Source: Candidatus Moraniibacteriota bacterium
GTDB lineage: Bacteria; Patescibacteriota; Minisyncoccia; Moranbacterales; UBA2206
NCBI GenBank assembly: GCA_027351145.1
Contig: DAIEIZ010000047.1
Location: forward strand, 1 to 15,509
DNA: 15,509 bases
Direction of reading: 5' to 3'
A program made the translations under genes and the position numbers. A model generated the notes under the pieces. The model made no database searches, was not told where the DNA came from, and saw nothing but the letters and a program-made list of their open reading frames with translations. How positions within the stretch are numbered: position 1 is the first letter of the stretch; every line of letters starts with the position of its first letter. This document shows, piece after piece, positions 5,519-13,696 of the stretch.

Positions 5519-6964
5519 ATGGTTAAAAGTATCCCTAAGATGTTAAAAATTGGATCGGATAAATTTGAGACAAAAACAACTCAAATGGCGGATGTGATAA
5601 TTCTTGGCGCAGGACCGGCAGGATTGTCTGGCGGGTATGAACTGGTAAAACGTAATAATAAACATGTTTTTCTTTTTGAAAAGGATGGTCAAGCGGGAGG
5701 AATAAGCAAGACTATAAAATTTCGAGGATGCTTTTTTGATCTTGGCGGGCATAGATTTCATACTGACCTTCCTGAAGTTTCAGGTCTTTGGGAGGAAATT
5801 TTGGGGAAAGATTTTCTTGTCCGCAAGAGACTTTCTCGAATATATTATAAAAACAAATTTTTTAATTACCCGTTGACGCTTGCTAATGCCTTTTTCGGCT
5901 TGGGTATTTTGGAATCCCTTGTGATTGTTTCGAGTTATCTTAAATCAAAAATCTTGCCTTCCAAAAACGAAAAAACTATGGAACAGTGGGTATCCAACAG
6001 ATTCGGAAGAAAGCTTTTTAAAACATTTTTCAAAACTTATACTGAGAAAGTTTGGGGTATTCCTTGTGATAAATTGAGTTCAGATTGGTCGGCTCAAAGA
6101 ATAAAAAATTTATCTTTGTTCGAGGCGATAAAAAATTCTGTTCTTCCTCGGGGAAAAGTTAAGGCAAAAACATTGATAGATAAGTTTTATTATCCTAAGT
6201 ATGGTCCGGGTATGATGTATGAAGAAATGGCAAGGAAGATTGTTGAATATGGCGGCGAGGTCAGACTGGATTCAAGCGTTAGGGAATTGATTGCGGAAGG
6301 GAGTGAAATTAAAAGTGTGCTTATAGAATCAGACAATAAAATGGGGCGCTATTTGGCAAAAAATTTCATATCGACTATTCCGGTCAATCAGCTTGTAAAA
6401 ATGATTTCACCAGGAGCGGATAAACACGTGATTGAGGCAGCGGATGGGTTGAGATATCGGAGTTTTATTTCAGTGAGCGTTATCCTGAAATGCTCCAATT
6501 CATTTCCGGATAATTGGATATATGTTCATTCGCCGGAAATTAAATTGGGTCGGATTCAAAATTTTCGAAATTGGAGCCCATTTATGGTTGATGAGGAAAA
6601 TAAAACAACATTGGGTCTTGAATATTTTTGCAATGAGAATGACGAATTTTGGAAAATGAGCGATGATGAAATGATTAAGTTGGGCTTGGAGGAGTTTGCA
6701 AAATTGAATTTGATAGCGGAAAAGTGGGAGTTTTTGGATGGTTTTGTCGTGCGGATTCCTAAGGCCTATCCTGTTTATGACAGTAGTTACATAAAAAATA
6801 TGAAAATAGTTCGCAAGTACTTGGACACCTTTAGCAATCTTCAAACAATCGGCAGAAATGGAATGTTTCGGTATAATAATATGGATCATTCTGTTTTGTC
6901 GGGACTGTGGGCAGCTAGGAATGTATTGGGAGAAAAGAATGATATTTGGGATATCAATGATTGA
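5519..6964 (+). CDS. FAD-dependent oxidoreductase, UDP-galactopyranose-mutase/protoporphyrinogen-oxidase-like
   Basis: A 481-residue flavoprotein of the amine-oxidase/NAD-binding Rossmann superfamily. The FAD loop is ILGAGPAGLSGGYEL (from residue 28), then FLFEKDGQAGG with the acidic ribose-binding residue. The region FDLGGHRFHTDLPEV...LW, followed by YYKNKFFNYPLTL, recalls UDP-galactopyranose mutase. The C-terminal FAD-binding stretch is GRNGMFRYNNMDHSVLSGLWAARNVLG. Proteins of this broad type (PRK07208-like) often sit in surface polysaccharide clusters, and the exact reaction is not known. The start is uncertain: 5519 gives a 22-residue extension before MADVIILGAGPAG, and the ATG at 5585 would place the FAD loop at the usual distance from the N-terminus. 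Neither has a good SD site. A membrane glycosyltransferase-like gene follows 54 bases later, probably in the same operon. Not a true HemG/HemY: no other heme genes are here. Confidence 0.82.
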   Translation: MVKSIPKMLKIGSDKFETKTTQMADVIILGAGPAGLSGGYELVKRNNKHVFLFEKDGQAGGISKTIKFRGCFFDLGGHRFHTDLPEVSGLWEEILGKDFLVRKRLSRIYYKNKFFNYPLTLANAFFGLGILESLVIVSSYLKSKILPSKNEKTMEQWVSNRFGRKLFKTFFKTYTEKVWGIPCDKLSSDWSAQRIKNLSLFEAIKNSVLPRGKVKAKTLIDKFYYPKYGPGMMYEEMARKIVEYGGEVRLDSSVRELIAEGSEIKSVLIESDNKMGRYLAKNFISTIPVNQLVKMISPGADKHVIEAADGLRYRSFISVSVILKCSNSFPDNWIYVHSPEIKLGRIQNFRNWSPFMVDEENKTTLGLEYFCNENDEFWKMSDDEMIKLGLEEFAKLNLIAEKWEFLDGFVVRIPKAYPVYDSSYIKNMKIVRKYLDTFSNLQTIGRNGMFRYNNMDHSVLSGLWAARNVLGEKNDIWDIND

Positions 6965-7018
6965 TAATATTTGAAATTGTCAAAAAAATAAAATAACAAG
7001 TAGATTGGATTTGATGAT

Positions 7019-9292
7019 ATGCTATTTCTGAGAAATCTCATTAAAAAAATGATTGATCGCAAAATTCTGCTTTTCTATGGCTTGGCAGCGGCGATCTTTT
7101 TTGTTTTGCATGTCATGCATACTTGGGGGATTTTGGAGAAAAAAGAGCTATATGCATTTTTTTATCTCATTGCCGCATCTGCTATCAGTGTCGGAGGCGC
7201 TATATGGATTTTTATTTTGATATTTTTCAAGGAAAAAAATGATGAGGAAGTATTTCTTATGCCACTTCCCTTATTGATTGCGATTCTTTGGCTGGCCAGT
7301 ATTTTTTTTGTGAATATTGGCGTAATTTCCGATTTCAAATCCGACCAAATTGAATTTATTCGCTATTCGTTTTTTGATATTGCCAGATCGCTTGCGATTA
7401 CGCTTTTGTTTTTTACCTCCGTTTATGTTATTGGAAAAAAAATATTATTATTTTTTAAGCCAGTTATTGCCAATAAAACGGAAGAAGTCTTATTTGCGCT
7501 GGCCTTGGGCTTGGGATTCTGCGGAAATTTATTTTTCCTCCTGGGTGTTTTGAAGATTGGTTATTCATGGATCGCATATAGCTTGGTATTAATTACAATA
7601 ATAGGCGGCTATAGAGATATTCGAGAAATATTTCTTTGGATATTCGGAATGAAAATGAGAGTGCCGCTTGCAAGAAGGAAAATTTGGGAAAAAATAGTTA
7701 TCATATTTTTATTTATCTTATTTTTATTGACTTTTGTTTATTCTTTGGCTGATTTGATGAATGCCGGATGGGATACGTTTCATCAATATTTAACTTTTCC
7801 CAACGCGTACATGGAAAATCATGGGCTGGTATATTTCAAGTTTCATCCACAGTGGGGATCTCCCCAATTGACTGAAATGATTTTTTTTGAAGGCTTGCTT
7901 TTGGGTGGCGTTAAAATACCTTTTCTGATGAATTATTTTTTCATTCTTATGGGTTTTTGGGGGTTTGCCCAAATAACTAAAAATAAAGAAGGCAAGATTG
8001 ATGTTTGGTTGCTGGCTATTTTGGCCAGTGTTCCATCGTTGCTTGTTTTTCAATCGGGGTATTTGAAAGCGGAGGGACTGCTCTTTTTTTATTCCGTGAT
8101 GGTTTTTGTTGTTTCTCGAAAATTATTATCGCTGGGGGGAAAATCAAAAAATCTCTGGGTGCTGCTATCTATTTTTTTGGGACTCGTTGTTTCTGTCAAA
8201 TACACGGCTATATTCATAATTGCGGGTGTTGTTATTTCTCTTTGGTTTTCAAGAAAAATTTTTAATTTCAATCAGAAAAGTTTATTTTTGATGGCAATGA
8301 TTATTTTTGCTGTTTTTTCTCCATGGTTTTTTAAAAATGTCGCGTACTACAACAGCCCGCTATATCCGCTATTTGCCGGAAAGGATTATGTCGCTAAAAA
8401 ACTTGGAATAGATTGCGGAGGATATTTTTTGAGCAGCTGCAAGGAAGATAACTTTCTTTTGCAGCAAAAAACTCTTCTTTTGCATGGGTACAGGCCAGCG
8501 GGGTATATTCCTTTTTGGTCAAATGTTTTCATCACGTTAAAACCGTTTCTGGCTGGCTATGATGCTGGCATCGTCAGTACGGGCCCATTTTTTATCATTT
8601 TCCTTCCGTTGATTATTTGGGTTTGTTTCCATGAAAAAAATTCTTACATGAAATTTTTGGCTATTTTTTCGCTGGCTTATTTTTTATTGGGGATATTTTT
8701 TTTTACGGGTCAAGTTTGGTATTTTATGCCAGGGATGGTGTCATATTTGTTGCTGGTCGCGCATGTGTTGCGAGGAGAAAATATGTTTGGTAAAGCAGTT
8801 TTGTTTAAAAGCATGATATTGATTTGGTTATTTTTTTCCATTTCGATTTATTTTTTTAGAGTTAATTTGTATGACGACATTAAATATATTAGAAATGAAA
8901 AAAAAATGGAAGAGGTTTTTTCTCAAAAGGATTTATATAAAATGGGCAAGTATGTTAATGATAATGTTTTGACGGAGAATGAATCGGGAGTGCTTATCTA
9001 TGGATTTGACGATACCCAGGGTTATTTTATCAAAAATTCTTATCGAGATTTTATTCCTGATTTTTATGGGTATCTTTTTACCTGTCTTTCGCAAAACGGA
9101 GAGGCTTATGAAAACATGAAAAAACTGGGAGTTACTCATATTATTTTCAAAAAAGATGATTTTACTGCTTGCATTGGGAATAATACCAAATTGCTTACTT
9201 GTCAGGCTGTGAGTAATTTTATTATTTTTATGAATAAATATTGTGATTTTATTCATCAAGAGGGTCCATTTATGCTATATCATTTGCGATAA
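7019..9292 (+). CDS. Large polytopic membrane protein, probable GT-C-type glycosyltransferase
   Basis: A 757-residue integral membrane protein with many hydrophobic helices. About seven lie in the first 245 residues (for example 18-37, 47-68, 80-100, 155-175, 220-243). Then comes a polar loop, DLMNAGWDTFHQYLTFPNAY (D245, D252), resembling the acidic first outer loop of PMT/GT39-like lipid-sugar-dependent glycosyltransferases, followed by more helices to about residue 610. The C-terminal 140 residues form a soluble part with LGVTHIIFKKDDF, a pattern I associate with GT-C proteins of the ArnT/PMT kind. Substrate unknown; by analogy it would use a polyprenyl-linked sugar outside the membrane. 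The acidic motif comes unusually late in the chain, so this could instead be a related polymerase or ligase. Runs of T in the sequence reflect Phe/Leu/Ile-rich helices. It forms a pair with the FAD gene upstream. Confidence 0.68.
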   Translation: MLFLRNLIKKMIDRKILLFYGLAAAIFFVLHVMHTWGILEKKELYAFFYLIAASAISVGGAIWIFILIFFKEKNDEEVFLMPLPLLIAILWLASIFFVNIGVISDFKSDQIEFIRYSFFDIARSLAITLLFFTSVYVIGKKILLFFKPVIANKTEEVLFALALGLGFCGNLFFLLGVLKIGYSWIAYSLVLITIIGGYRDIREIFLWIFGMKMRVPLARRKIWEKIVIIFLFILFLLTFVYSLADLMNAGWDTFHQYLTFPNAYMENHGLVYFKFHPQWGSPQLTEMIFFEGLLLGGVKIPFLMNYFFILMGFWGFAQITKNKEGKIDVWLLAILASVPSLLVFQSGYLKAEGLLFFYSVMVFVVSRKLLSLGGKSKNLWVLLSIFLGLVVSVKYTAIFIIAGVVISLWFSRKIFNFNQKSLFLMAMIIFAVFSPWFFKNVAYYNSPLYPLFAGKDYVAKKLGIDCGGYFLSSCKEDNFLLQQKTLLLHGYRPAGYIPFWSNVFITLKPFLAGYDAGIVSTGPFFIIFLPLIIWVCFHEKNSYMKFLAIFSLAYFLLGIFFFTGQVWYFMPGMVSYLLLVAHVLRGENMFGKAVLFKSMILIWLFFSISIYFFRVNLYDDIKYIRNEKKMEEVFSQKDLYKMGKYVNDNVLTENESGVLIYGFDDTQGYFIKNSYRDFIPDFYGYLFTCLSQNGEAYENMKKLGVTHIIFKKDDFTACIGNNTKLLTCQAVSNFIIFMNKYCDFIHQEGPFMLYHLR

Positions 9293-9429
9293 GATATTAA
9301 CAAAAAACAAAAACGATAAGGCTGAAGATTGAGTTAAAAAGGGATTGGGATGAATAATGATTGATTCTTTGGCAAAAAGGAGCTCGGGCTTATTTTGGTG
9401 AAACTGGCTAATGTGTTTTTTTGCCTTTA

Positions 9430-9438
9430 TGCTATAAT
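9430..9438 (+). promoter_or_regulatory. Extended -10 promoter of glmS
   Basis: TGC then TATAAT (9433-9438) with no good -35 box at the right distance. The predicted start near 9445 gives a leader of about 30 bases with no SD site and no room for a glmS ribozyme. Confidence 0.65.
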
Positions 9439-9475
9439 TAGCTTCGCAGAACTCTAATCAATTAATATCAAATTT

Positions 9476-11314
9476 ATGTGTGGAATTGTTGGTTATGTGG
9501 GAAAAAGAAAGGCTTTGCCGGTCCTTGTGGACGGACTAAAGCGTTTGGAGTATCGTGGTTATGACAGCGCAGGGATTTCACTTGTTCAAAAGAGCGAAAT
9601 CAAAACTTGGCGTGCGGTGGGGCGGGTAAGTGAATTGGAGAAAAAGCTGGATTTGGCAGAAGCGGGCAATGTTGGAATTGCGCACACCCGCTGGGCGACG
9701 CATGGCGCGCCATCGGAAAAAAATGCGCATCCCCATTTGGATTGCGGGAAAAATATAAGTCTTGTGCATAATGGGATTATTGAAAATTATACGGAGCTGA
9801 AAAAAATACTTATCAAAAAAGGGCATAAGTTTTCATCGGATACGGATACGGAAGTGGTTGCACATTTGATTGAGGAAATTGCCAAAAAGAAATCTTTTCT
9901 TATGGCGTTCAGAGAGGCGGTAAAAATTCTGGAAGGAACTTACGGTTTGGCAGTAATTACAAATAAAGAGCCGGAAAAGCTTTATTGCGCGCGAAAAGGC
10001 AGTCCGTTGATTTTGGGTGTCGGGCGCGACGAGTTTATTGTAGCTTCCGATGCTTCAGCGATTATCAATCACACTAAAAAAATAGTATATATGGAAGACG
10101 GAGAAATCGCCGAAATCACTCCGGATAGTTTTAATATTTTCAATGGTAAGAATAATCACAAGGAGGACAAAAAAATTTTTGAAATTAACCTCTCTGATGA
10201 ACAAGTGAAAAAACAAGGCTTCCCGCATTTCATGCTTAAGGAAATCCATCAACAACCGGAGGCGGTGCGAAATGCTCTCCTCGGCCGGGTGGAAAAATTT
10301 ACTAAAGATGGCGGAACTTCAGTTTTGGGAGGACTTCGAGATGTGGAAAATCGGCTCAAGAAAATCAGACGCATGGTGATTGTAGCTTGCGGTACATCCT
10401 ATTATGCCGGTCTCACGGGGAAATATCTTTTGGAAGAATTTGCTGATTTGCCAACAGAGGTTGAATCTGCTAGTGAATTTCGTTATCGTAAAAACACAAT
10501 TGATCGGCACACGGCAGTACTGGCTATTTCTCAATCGGGAGAAACGGCAGATACCTTGGAAGCGGTGCGTGAAGCAAAATTAAAAGGCGCGCTAACATTG
10601 GGAATTGTGAATACGGTTGGTTCTACGATTGCCAGAGAAACTGATGCTGGAATTTATTGCCATGCCGGACCAGAAATCGGAGTGGCATCGACCAAGGCTT
10701 TTTCCTCACAATTGTCTGTTTTAGTTCTTTTAGCGCTCATGCTTGGGCGTGAACGTAAATTATCATTCTCTGAATCAAAAGCGATTGCCAAGGAAATGGA
10801 AAAAATTCCCGAAAAAATCGAGCAGATTTTGGAGAATAAGAATGCTATTAAAAAATTGGCAAAAAAATATGCGCGTTGCACAGACTGGCTTTATCTTGGA
10901 AGAAAATATAGTTTTCCCATTGCTCTGGAAGGTGCGCTCAAAATCAAAGAAATTTCTTATGTTCATGCGGAAGGATATGCGGCGGGGGAAATGAAACATG
11001 GACCAATTGCGCTTATTGATGAAAAATTTCCGTCTTTCTTTGTCGCGCCAAGCGATAGTGTCTATGAAAAAACAATGAGTGGCATGCAGGAGGTCAAAGC
11101 GCGCAAGGGGAAGATTGTGGCGATTGCCACAGTGGGTAATAAAAAAATTAAAGAGTTGGCAGATGATGTGTTGCATATTCCGGAAAGCCTAGAAGCGCTT
11201 TCGCCATTTTTGAGTGCGACAGTTGCCCATCTTTTCGCCTATTATGTCGGAACGGAAAGAGGTTATGATGTCGATCGACCGAGAAACTTGGCCAAGAGTG
11301 TTACGGTTGAATAG
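9476..11314 (+). CDS. glmS: Glutamine--fructose-6-phosphate aminotransferase (isomerizing)
   Basis: GlmS makes glucosamine-6-phosphate from fructose-6-phosphate and glutamine, the entry to UDP-GlcNAc, peptidoglycan and other glycans. The 612-residue length is normal. The N-terminal Ntn glutaminase domain starts MCGIVGYVG with Cys2 as nucleophile, then RLEYRGYDSAG, HTRWATHGAPSEKNAHPH and LVHNGIIENY. The first SIS sugar-isomerase domain has ACGTSYYAG (Cys305) and AISQSGETADTLEA (Ser352-Glu356). The second has HAEGYAAGEMKHGPIALID, and the end DRPRNLAKSVTVE is the universal C-terminal signature. It has its own extended -10 promoter and looks monocistronic. The start is fixed by the need for Cys at position 2. 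With murA near the window end, two of the early amino-sugar steps are within 6 kb but are not in one operon. Confidence 0.98.
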   Translation: MCGIVGYVGKRKALPVLVDGLKRLEYRGYDSAGISLVQKSEIKTWRAVGRVSELEKKLDLAEAGNVGIAHTRWATHGAPSEKNAHPHLDCGKNISLVHNGIIENYTELKKILIKKGHKFSSDTDTEVVAHLIEEIAKKKSFLMAFREAVKILEGTYGLAVITNKEPEKLYCARKGSPLILGVGRDEFIVASDASAIINHTKKIVYMEDGEIAEITPDSFNIFNGKNNHKEDKKIFEINLSDEQVKKQGFPHFMLKEIHQQPEAVRNALLGRVEKFTKDGGTSVLGGLRDVENRLKKIRRMVIVACGTSYYAGLTGKYLLEEFADLPTEVESASEFRYRKNTIDRHTAVLAISQSGETADTLEAVREAKLKGALTLGIVNTVGSTIARETDAGIYCHAGPEIGVASTKAFSSQLSVLVLLALMLGRERKLSFSESKAIAKEMEKIPEKIEQILENKNAIKKLAKKYARCTDWLYLGRKYSFPIALEGALKIKEISYVHAEGYAAGEMKHGPIALIDEKFPSFFVAPSDSVYEKTMSGMQEVKARKGKIVAIATVGNKKIKELADDVLHIPESLEALSPFLSATVAHLFAYYVGTERGYDVDRPRNLAKSVTVE

Positions 11315-11414
11315 GTTTTACAACACATTTAGCATGACCAATCGTGTTAGTGTGACTGCTCAGTATCATTTTAGAGCATCATTTTATTTAACGAGGATAA
11401 ATTATTGCGCATTG

Positions 11415-11442
11415 TTGACATTTTGTTGACTTATGCTATGAT
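11415..11442 (+). promoter_or_regulatory. Promoter of the receiver/small-protein operon
   Basis: TTGACA (11415-11420), a 16-base spacer and TGC-TATGAT (11437-11442). The predicted start near 11449 gives a 44-base leader that carries a good SD site. Confidence 0.75.
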
Positions 11443-11479
11443 TCAAAATTAATTGATCCAAGTATATTAACAATTTATT

Positions 11480-11484
11480 GGAGG
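11480..11484 (+). promoter_or_regulatory. Ribosome binding site of the receiver gene
   Basis: GGAGG ends 8 bases before the ATG at 11493. This picks that start over the out-of-frame ATGs at 11486 and 11489. It is one of only a few clear SD sites in the window. Confidence 0.75.
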
Positions 11485-11492
11485 AATGATGA

Positions 11493-11846
11493 ATGAATAT
11501 TCTCATTGTGGATGATGATTTTGGGGTGAGCAGATCGCTCTGCTCAATGATTGTGGACTTGCTCGATTCTCATTATTTGGTTGAATCTGCAAATAGTCCG
11601 GATGAGGCATTTGGGATGATGGAAGAAAAGCATTATCACATAGTGATAAGCGATTTAAATCTGGAAAACATTAATTTTAACGGAATAGGGGTGCTTTTGG
11701 CGGCAAAAAAGAGATATCCTAATGTTGTGGCAATTCTCATGTCAGCAGAAGACATTAGAACGGAGGATGTTAGAAAAATGGGAATCGATCGTTTTTTGGG
11801 GAAGCCAGTCAGTCTTGAGTTGCTTGAAGAGGTATTGCAATCATGA
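11493..11846 (+). CDS. Stand-alone CheY-like response-regulator receiver
   Basis: A single receiver domain of 117 residues with no output domain. The phosphorylation site is complete: acidic pocket Asp7-Asp8-Asp9, phospho-acceptor Asp54 in VISDLNLE, Ser84 in LMSAED (the Thr/Ser switch position) and Lys104 in FLGKP. It should be phosphorylated by a histidine kinase and act by binding a partner protein. No kinase, chemotaxis or flagellar gene is in the window, so the partner is unknown. It has its own promoter and a strong SD site. The next gene, a 48-residue hydrophobic protein, starts 23 bases later and shares the terminator, so the two form a small operon. Confidence 0.93.
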   Translation: MNILIVDDDFGVSRSLCSMIVDLLDSHYLVESANSPDEAFGMMEEKHYHIVISDLNLENINFNGIGVLLAAKKRYPNVVAILMSAEDIRTEDVRKMGIDRFLGKPVSLELLEEVLQS

Positions 11847-11854
11847 TCTCAAAC

Positions 11855-11861
11855 AAGGAGG
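11855..11861 (+). promoter_or_regulatory. Ribosome binding site that decides the small-protein start
   Basis: AAGGAGG at 11855-11861 is a full SD site. It is only 2 bases from the ATG at 11864 but 8 bases from the in-frame ATG at 11870, the same spacing as for the receiver gene. The second ATG is therefore the likely start. Confidence 0.7.
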
Positions 11862-11869
11862 AAATGAAT

Positions 11870-12016
11870 ATGAGAATTGAAGCACGAATTTTAATTTCCT
11901 GCATAGCAGGGAGTCTTATTTATTCAATGGGTGGCAGATACTTGGCGTTTATTGTCGGCTATTTGGTCAATGAAGCTTTGTTTTTGTTTTTCCCCCTAGA
12001 GGAGGGGAGAAAATAA
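11870..12016 (+). CDS. Small hydrophobic (membrane) protein, 48 residues, unknown
   Basis: A short gene behind the receiver, MRIEARILISCIAGSLIYSM..., ending FPLEEGRK and TAA (12014-12016). Residues about 7-42 are hydrophobic with Gly-rich turns (AGSL, MGGRY, VGYL), enough for one long or two short membrane helices with a charged tail. A full SD site at ideal spacing, the receiver gene 23 bases upstream and an intrinsic terminator just after all argue that it is a real gene and not noise. An ATG two codons upstream (11864) is less well placed. I recognise no family. A partner or membrane anchor for the receiver is a guess. Confidence 0.72.
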   Translation: MRIEARILISCIAGSLIYSMGGRYLAFIVGYLVNEALFLFFPLEEGRK

Positions 12017-12048
12017 AGTTAAAATTTGTCAGGTATTCTGACAGCAAG

Positions 12049-12099
12049 GGAAAGAAGGGTGAGTAGAAATTCTCAAAACTTCTTTCCTTTTTTCTTTTT
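12049..12099 (+). terminator. Intrinsic terminator of the receiver operon
   Basis: GGAAAGAAG (12049-12057) pairs perfectly with CTTCTTTCC (12079-12087), with an inner TGAG/CTCA pairing, followed by TTTTTTCTTTTT. A smaller hairpin, TGTCAG/CTGACA (12027-12043), precedes it. This is the only clear content of 12017-12110. Confidence 0.8.
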
Positions 12100-12110
12100 A
12101 GATTTTTTTG

Positions 12111-12130
12111 TGGTATTCTAATGTTATTCT
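12111..12130 (+). promoter_or_regulatory. Weak candidate promoter of recO
   Basis: Two overlapping extended -10-like elements, TGG-TATTCT (12111-12119) and TGT-TATTCT (12122-12130), lie 28-39 bases before recO, without a clear -35 box. Because the gene follows a terminator it needs a promoter here, but which copy is used cannot be told. Confidence 0.4.
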
Positions 12131-12157
12131 TGTGAAGACGGGAATGACAATAAAATT

Positions 12158-12877
12158 ATGGATTATAAATACACCAGTCTGATTTTGTCTAAAAGAGATA
12201 TCGCTGAAGTCGATCGGATATATAATTTTTATACGCTAGAAGAGGGCAAAATCCAAGCAGTTGGACGTGGCGCGAGAAGGCCTAATGCGAAATTGGCGGG
12301 CAATCTTGAACCACTGACTCAGACGGAAGTCTATGTTTCCAAAAGAAAGGGAATGGGCAATATCACTGGTGCGATCGCGGTGAATAATTTTTTGGCGTTA
12401 AAGGCTGATTTTTTGGCGATTAGTCGTGTTTTTTGGGCGCTATCTTATTTTGACAAACTGATTACCCAGCAAGAAAAAGACATGCGGGTTTTTGAATTAC
12501 TTTTAGAATATTTGGAAGCAATGGAGAAATTAAGCGAAGAGAAAAAAGCGGAATATAAATTTGATATAGTGACTTTAGGATTTTTATTTAAGTTGACGGA
12601 AAGTTTGGGATATCGAATCCAGGTCGGGTGCTGTGCCAATTGCAGAAGAAAGATGGTAGCCGGAAATGATAATTTTTTTTCCGCCGAACGAGGCGGTGCG
12701 TTGTGCGGCGAGTGCGCGAAGGCAGAAAGAAGGAAAGTAAAAAATGCAGATTCATCAATTAAGTTGGTGAAAATTTTTCTCAAAAATAGAATCAGCAGCT
12801 TCTCTAAGCTAGAGGTATCAGAAAAAGATTTGCGTGAATTGAGATTGATTTGGAAGGAACTTATTGATTGGGTTTAG
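12158..12877 (+). CDS. recO: DNA repair protein RecO
   Basis: RecO works with RecR (and RecF) to load RecA onto SSB-coated single-stranded DNA in gap repair. The 239-residue length is normal. The N-terminal OB-fold opens YTSLILSKRDIAEVDRIYNFYT and continues GKIQAVGRGARRPNAKLAGNLEPLT, the typical RecO start. A helical domain follows. The zinc-binding site is Cys159-x-x-Cys162 (CANC) paired with Cys183-x-x-Cys186 (CGEC). The ATG at 12158 has no strong SD site. The 52 bases to the next gene include that gene's promoter, so recO is probably monocistronic or ends without a visible terminator. Confidence 0.93.
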   Translation: MDYKYTSLILSKRDIAEVDRIYNFYTLEEGKIQAVGRGARRPNAKLAGNLEPLTQTEVYVSKRKGMGNITGAIAVNNFLALKADFLAISRVFWALSYFDKLITQQEKDMRVFELLLEYLEAMEKLSEEKKAEYKFDIVTLGFLFKLTESLGYRIQVGCCANCRRKMVAGNDNFFSAERGGALCGECAKAERRKVKNADSSIKLVKIFLKNRISSFSKLEVSEKDLRELRLIWKELIDWV

Positions 12878-12914
12878 TTTTATTTTTGTCAACTCTTGTG
12901 CCAATTGATTTTTT

Positions 12915-12923
12915 TGGTATAAT
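12915..12923 (+). promoter_or_regulatory. Extended -10 promoter giving a leaderless mRNA
   Basis: TGG-TATAAT (hexamer at 12918-12923), with a weak -35-like TTGTGC at 12896-12901 (16-base spacer). Counting seven bases from the end of the -10 puts the transcription start at 12930, which is the A of the start codon. Confidence 0.65.
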
Positions 12924-12929
12924 ATATAT

Positions 12930-13673
12930 ATGAAAAAAACAGTCAAAAAAAATAAAAAAGTGATACCATTAAATTTACCAAAAGTCGTGAGACAGGAGGA
13001 AAATTTTATCAGGTTAGCTAAAAAAATGAATAAAAAAGTTTCGACAATCTTTGCATTAGCAATCATAGTCGTCGTTGTAGTTTTTTTTGTTGGGTGGGCC
13101 TGGCGCTTGGATAGGCAGATAAAACAAGAAGCGTTAAGTGCAACAGTGTCGGTTTCAAGAGAAGGTAACCTGAAAGAAGATGGCGTACTGCCCAAAAAAC
13201 AGGTAACCGGAAGTGATAATATCGTTTATGCTAATAAAGAGTTTGGGTTTGAATTGGATTTGCCTAGGGATGGAAAGAAATTTGCTGTTAAGGAAATTTC
13301 TCCCAAGGGAATGAATGTATCGGTTGCTTTTGGTTTGCCATTTATCGATAGTGAAATAAAAAAAGTTAAGAAGGAAGGCTATAGCGAAATATTTCGCATA
13401 GAATTGGTGCCAGTAGCGGATTTGGGGCAGAAGATTTGTGCGGACAAGAGCAGGCAATTCCCTCTTTGCGACAACGATGATCAGGAGTTGGGGAGAAATT
13501 CACAATATGTTTTTGTATATACTCGGTATGACAAATTGGATGCGGTACAGAAAAGCAAAACCAAACTAATTCCCGATGATTTTGATGCATCAGTTTTTTC
13601 TGAAGCTGATCAAATTTCCAAAAGTTTCCGCCTAGTCGCGATGCAAACAGGGGAAGGAGATAGAAAACTGTAG
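12930..13673 (+). CDS. Unknown single-pass exported protein
   Basis: A 247-residue protein I do not recognise. Residues 1-37 are very basic and cytoplasmic (MKKTVKKNKK...). A membrane helix at 38-58 (STIFALAIIVVVVVFFVGWAW) is followed by an outside domain of about 190 residues. The outer domain has IVYANKEFGFELDLPRDGKKFAVKE, a beta-rich style often seen in small CPR lipoprotein-like or PsbP-like domains, and two Cys (in QKICADK and FPLCDND) that could form a disulfide. The predicted transcription start coincides with the ATG, so the mRNA is likely leaderless. An inner ATG at 13026 (Met33) would shorten the basic region but has no SD site. A strong terminator follows at 13697. Function unknown. 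Confidence 0.75.
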   Translation: MKKTVKKNKKVIPLNLPKVVRQEENFIRLAKKMNKKVSTIFALAIIVVVVVFFVGWAWRLDRQIKQEALSATVSVSREGNLKEDGVLPKKQVTGSDNIVYANKEFGFELDLPRDGKKFAVKEISPKGMNVSVAFGLPFIDSEIKKVKKEGYSEIFRIELVPVADLGQKICADKSRQFPLCDNDDQELGRNSQYVFVYTRYDKLDAVQKSKTKLIPDDFDASVFSEADQISKSFRLVAMQTGEGDRKL

Positions 13674-13696
13674 GAGTGAAATTAGTGGGCTATTTA

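Noticed and set aside
8005..8265. Gly/Cys/Phe-rich + strand frame inside the membrane protein gene
   Set aside because: It is an alternative frame of a T-rich membrane-helix coding stretch, with no start signals of its own.
9439..9475. glmS ribozyme/riboswitch
   Set aside because: The predicted leader is only about 30 bases and has no room for the ribozyme core.
11357..11389. Possible terminator after glmS (TGCTC/GAGCA then T-rich)
   Set aside because: The stem is only 5 bp with a 12-base loop and the T tract is broken; too weak to call.
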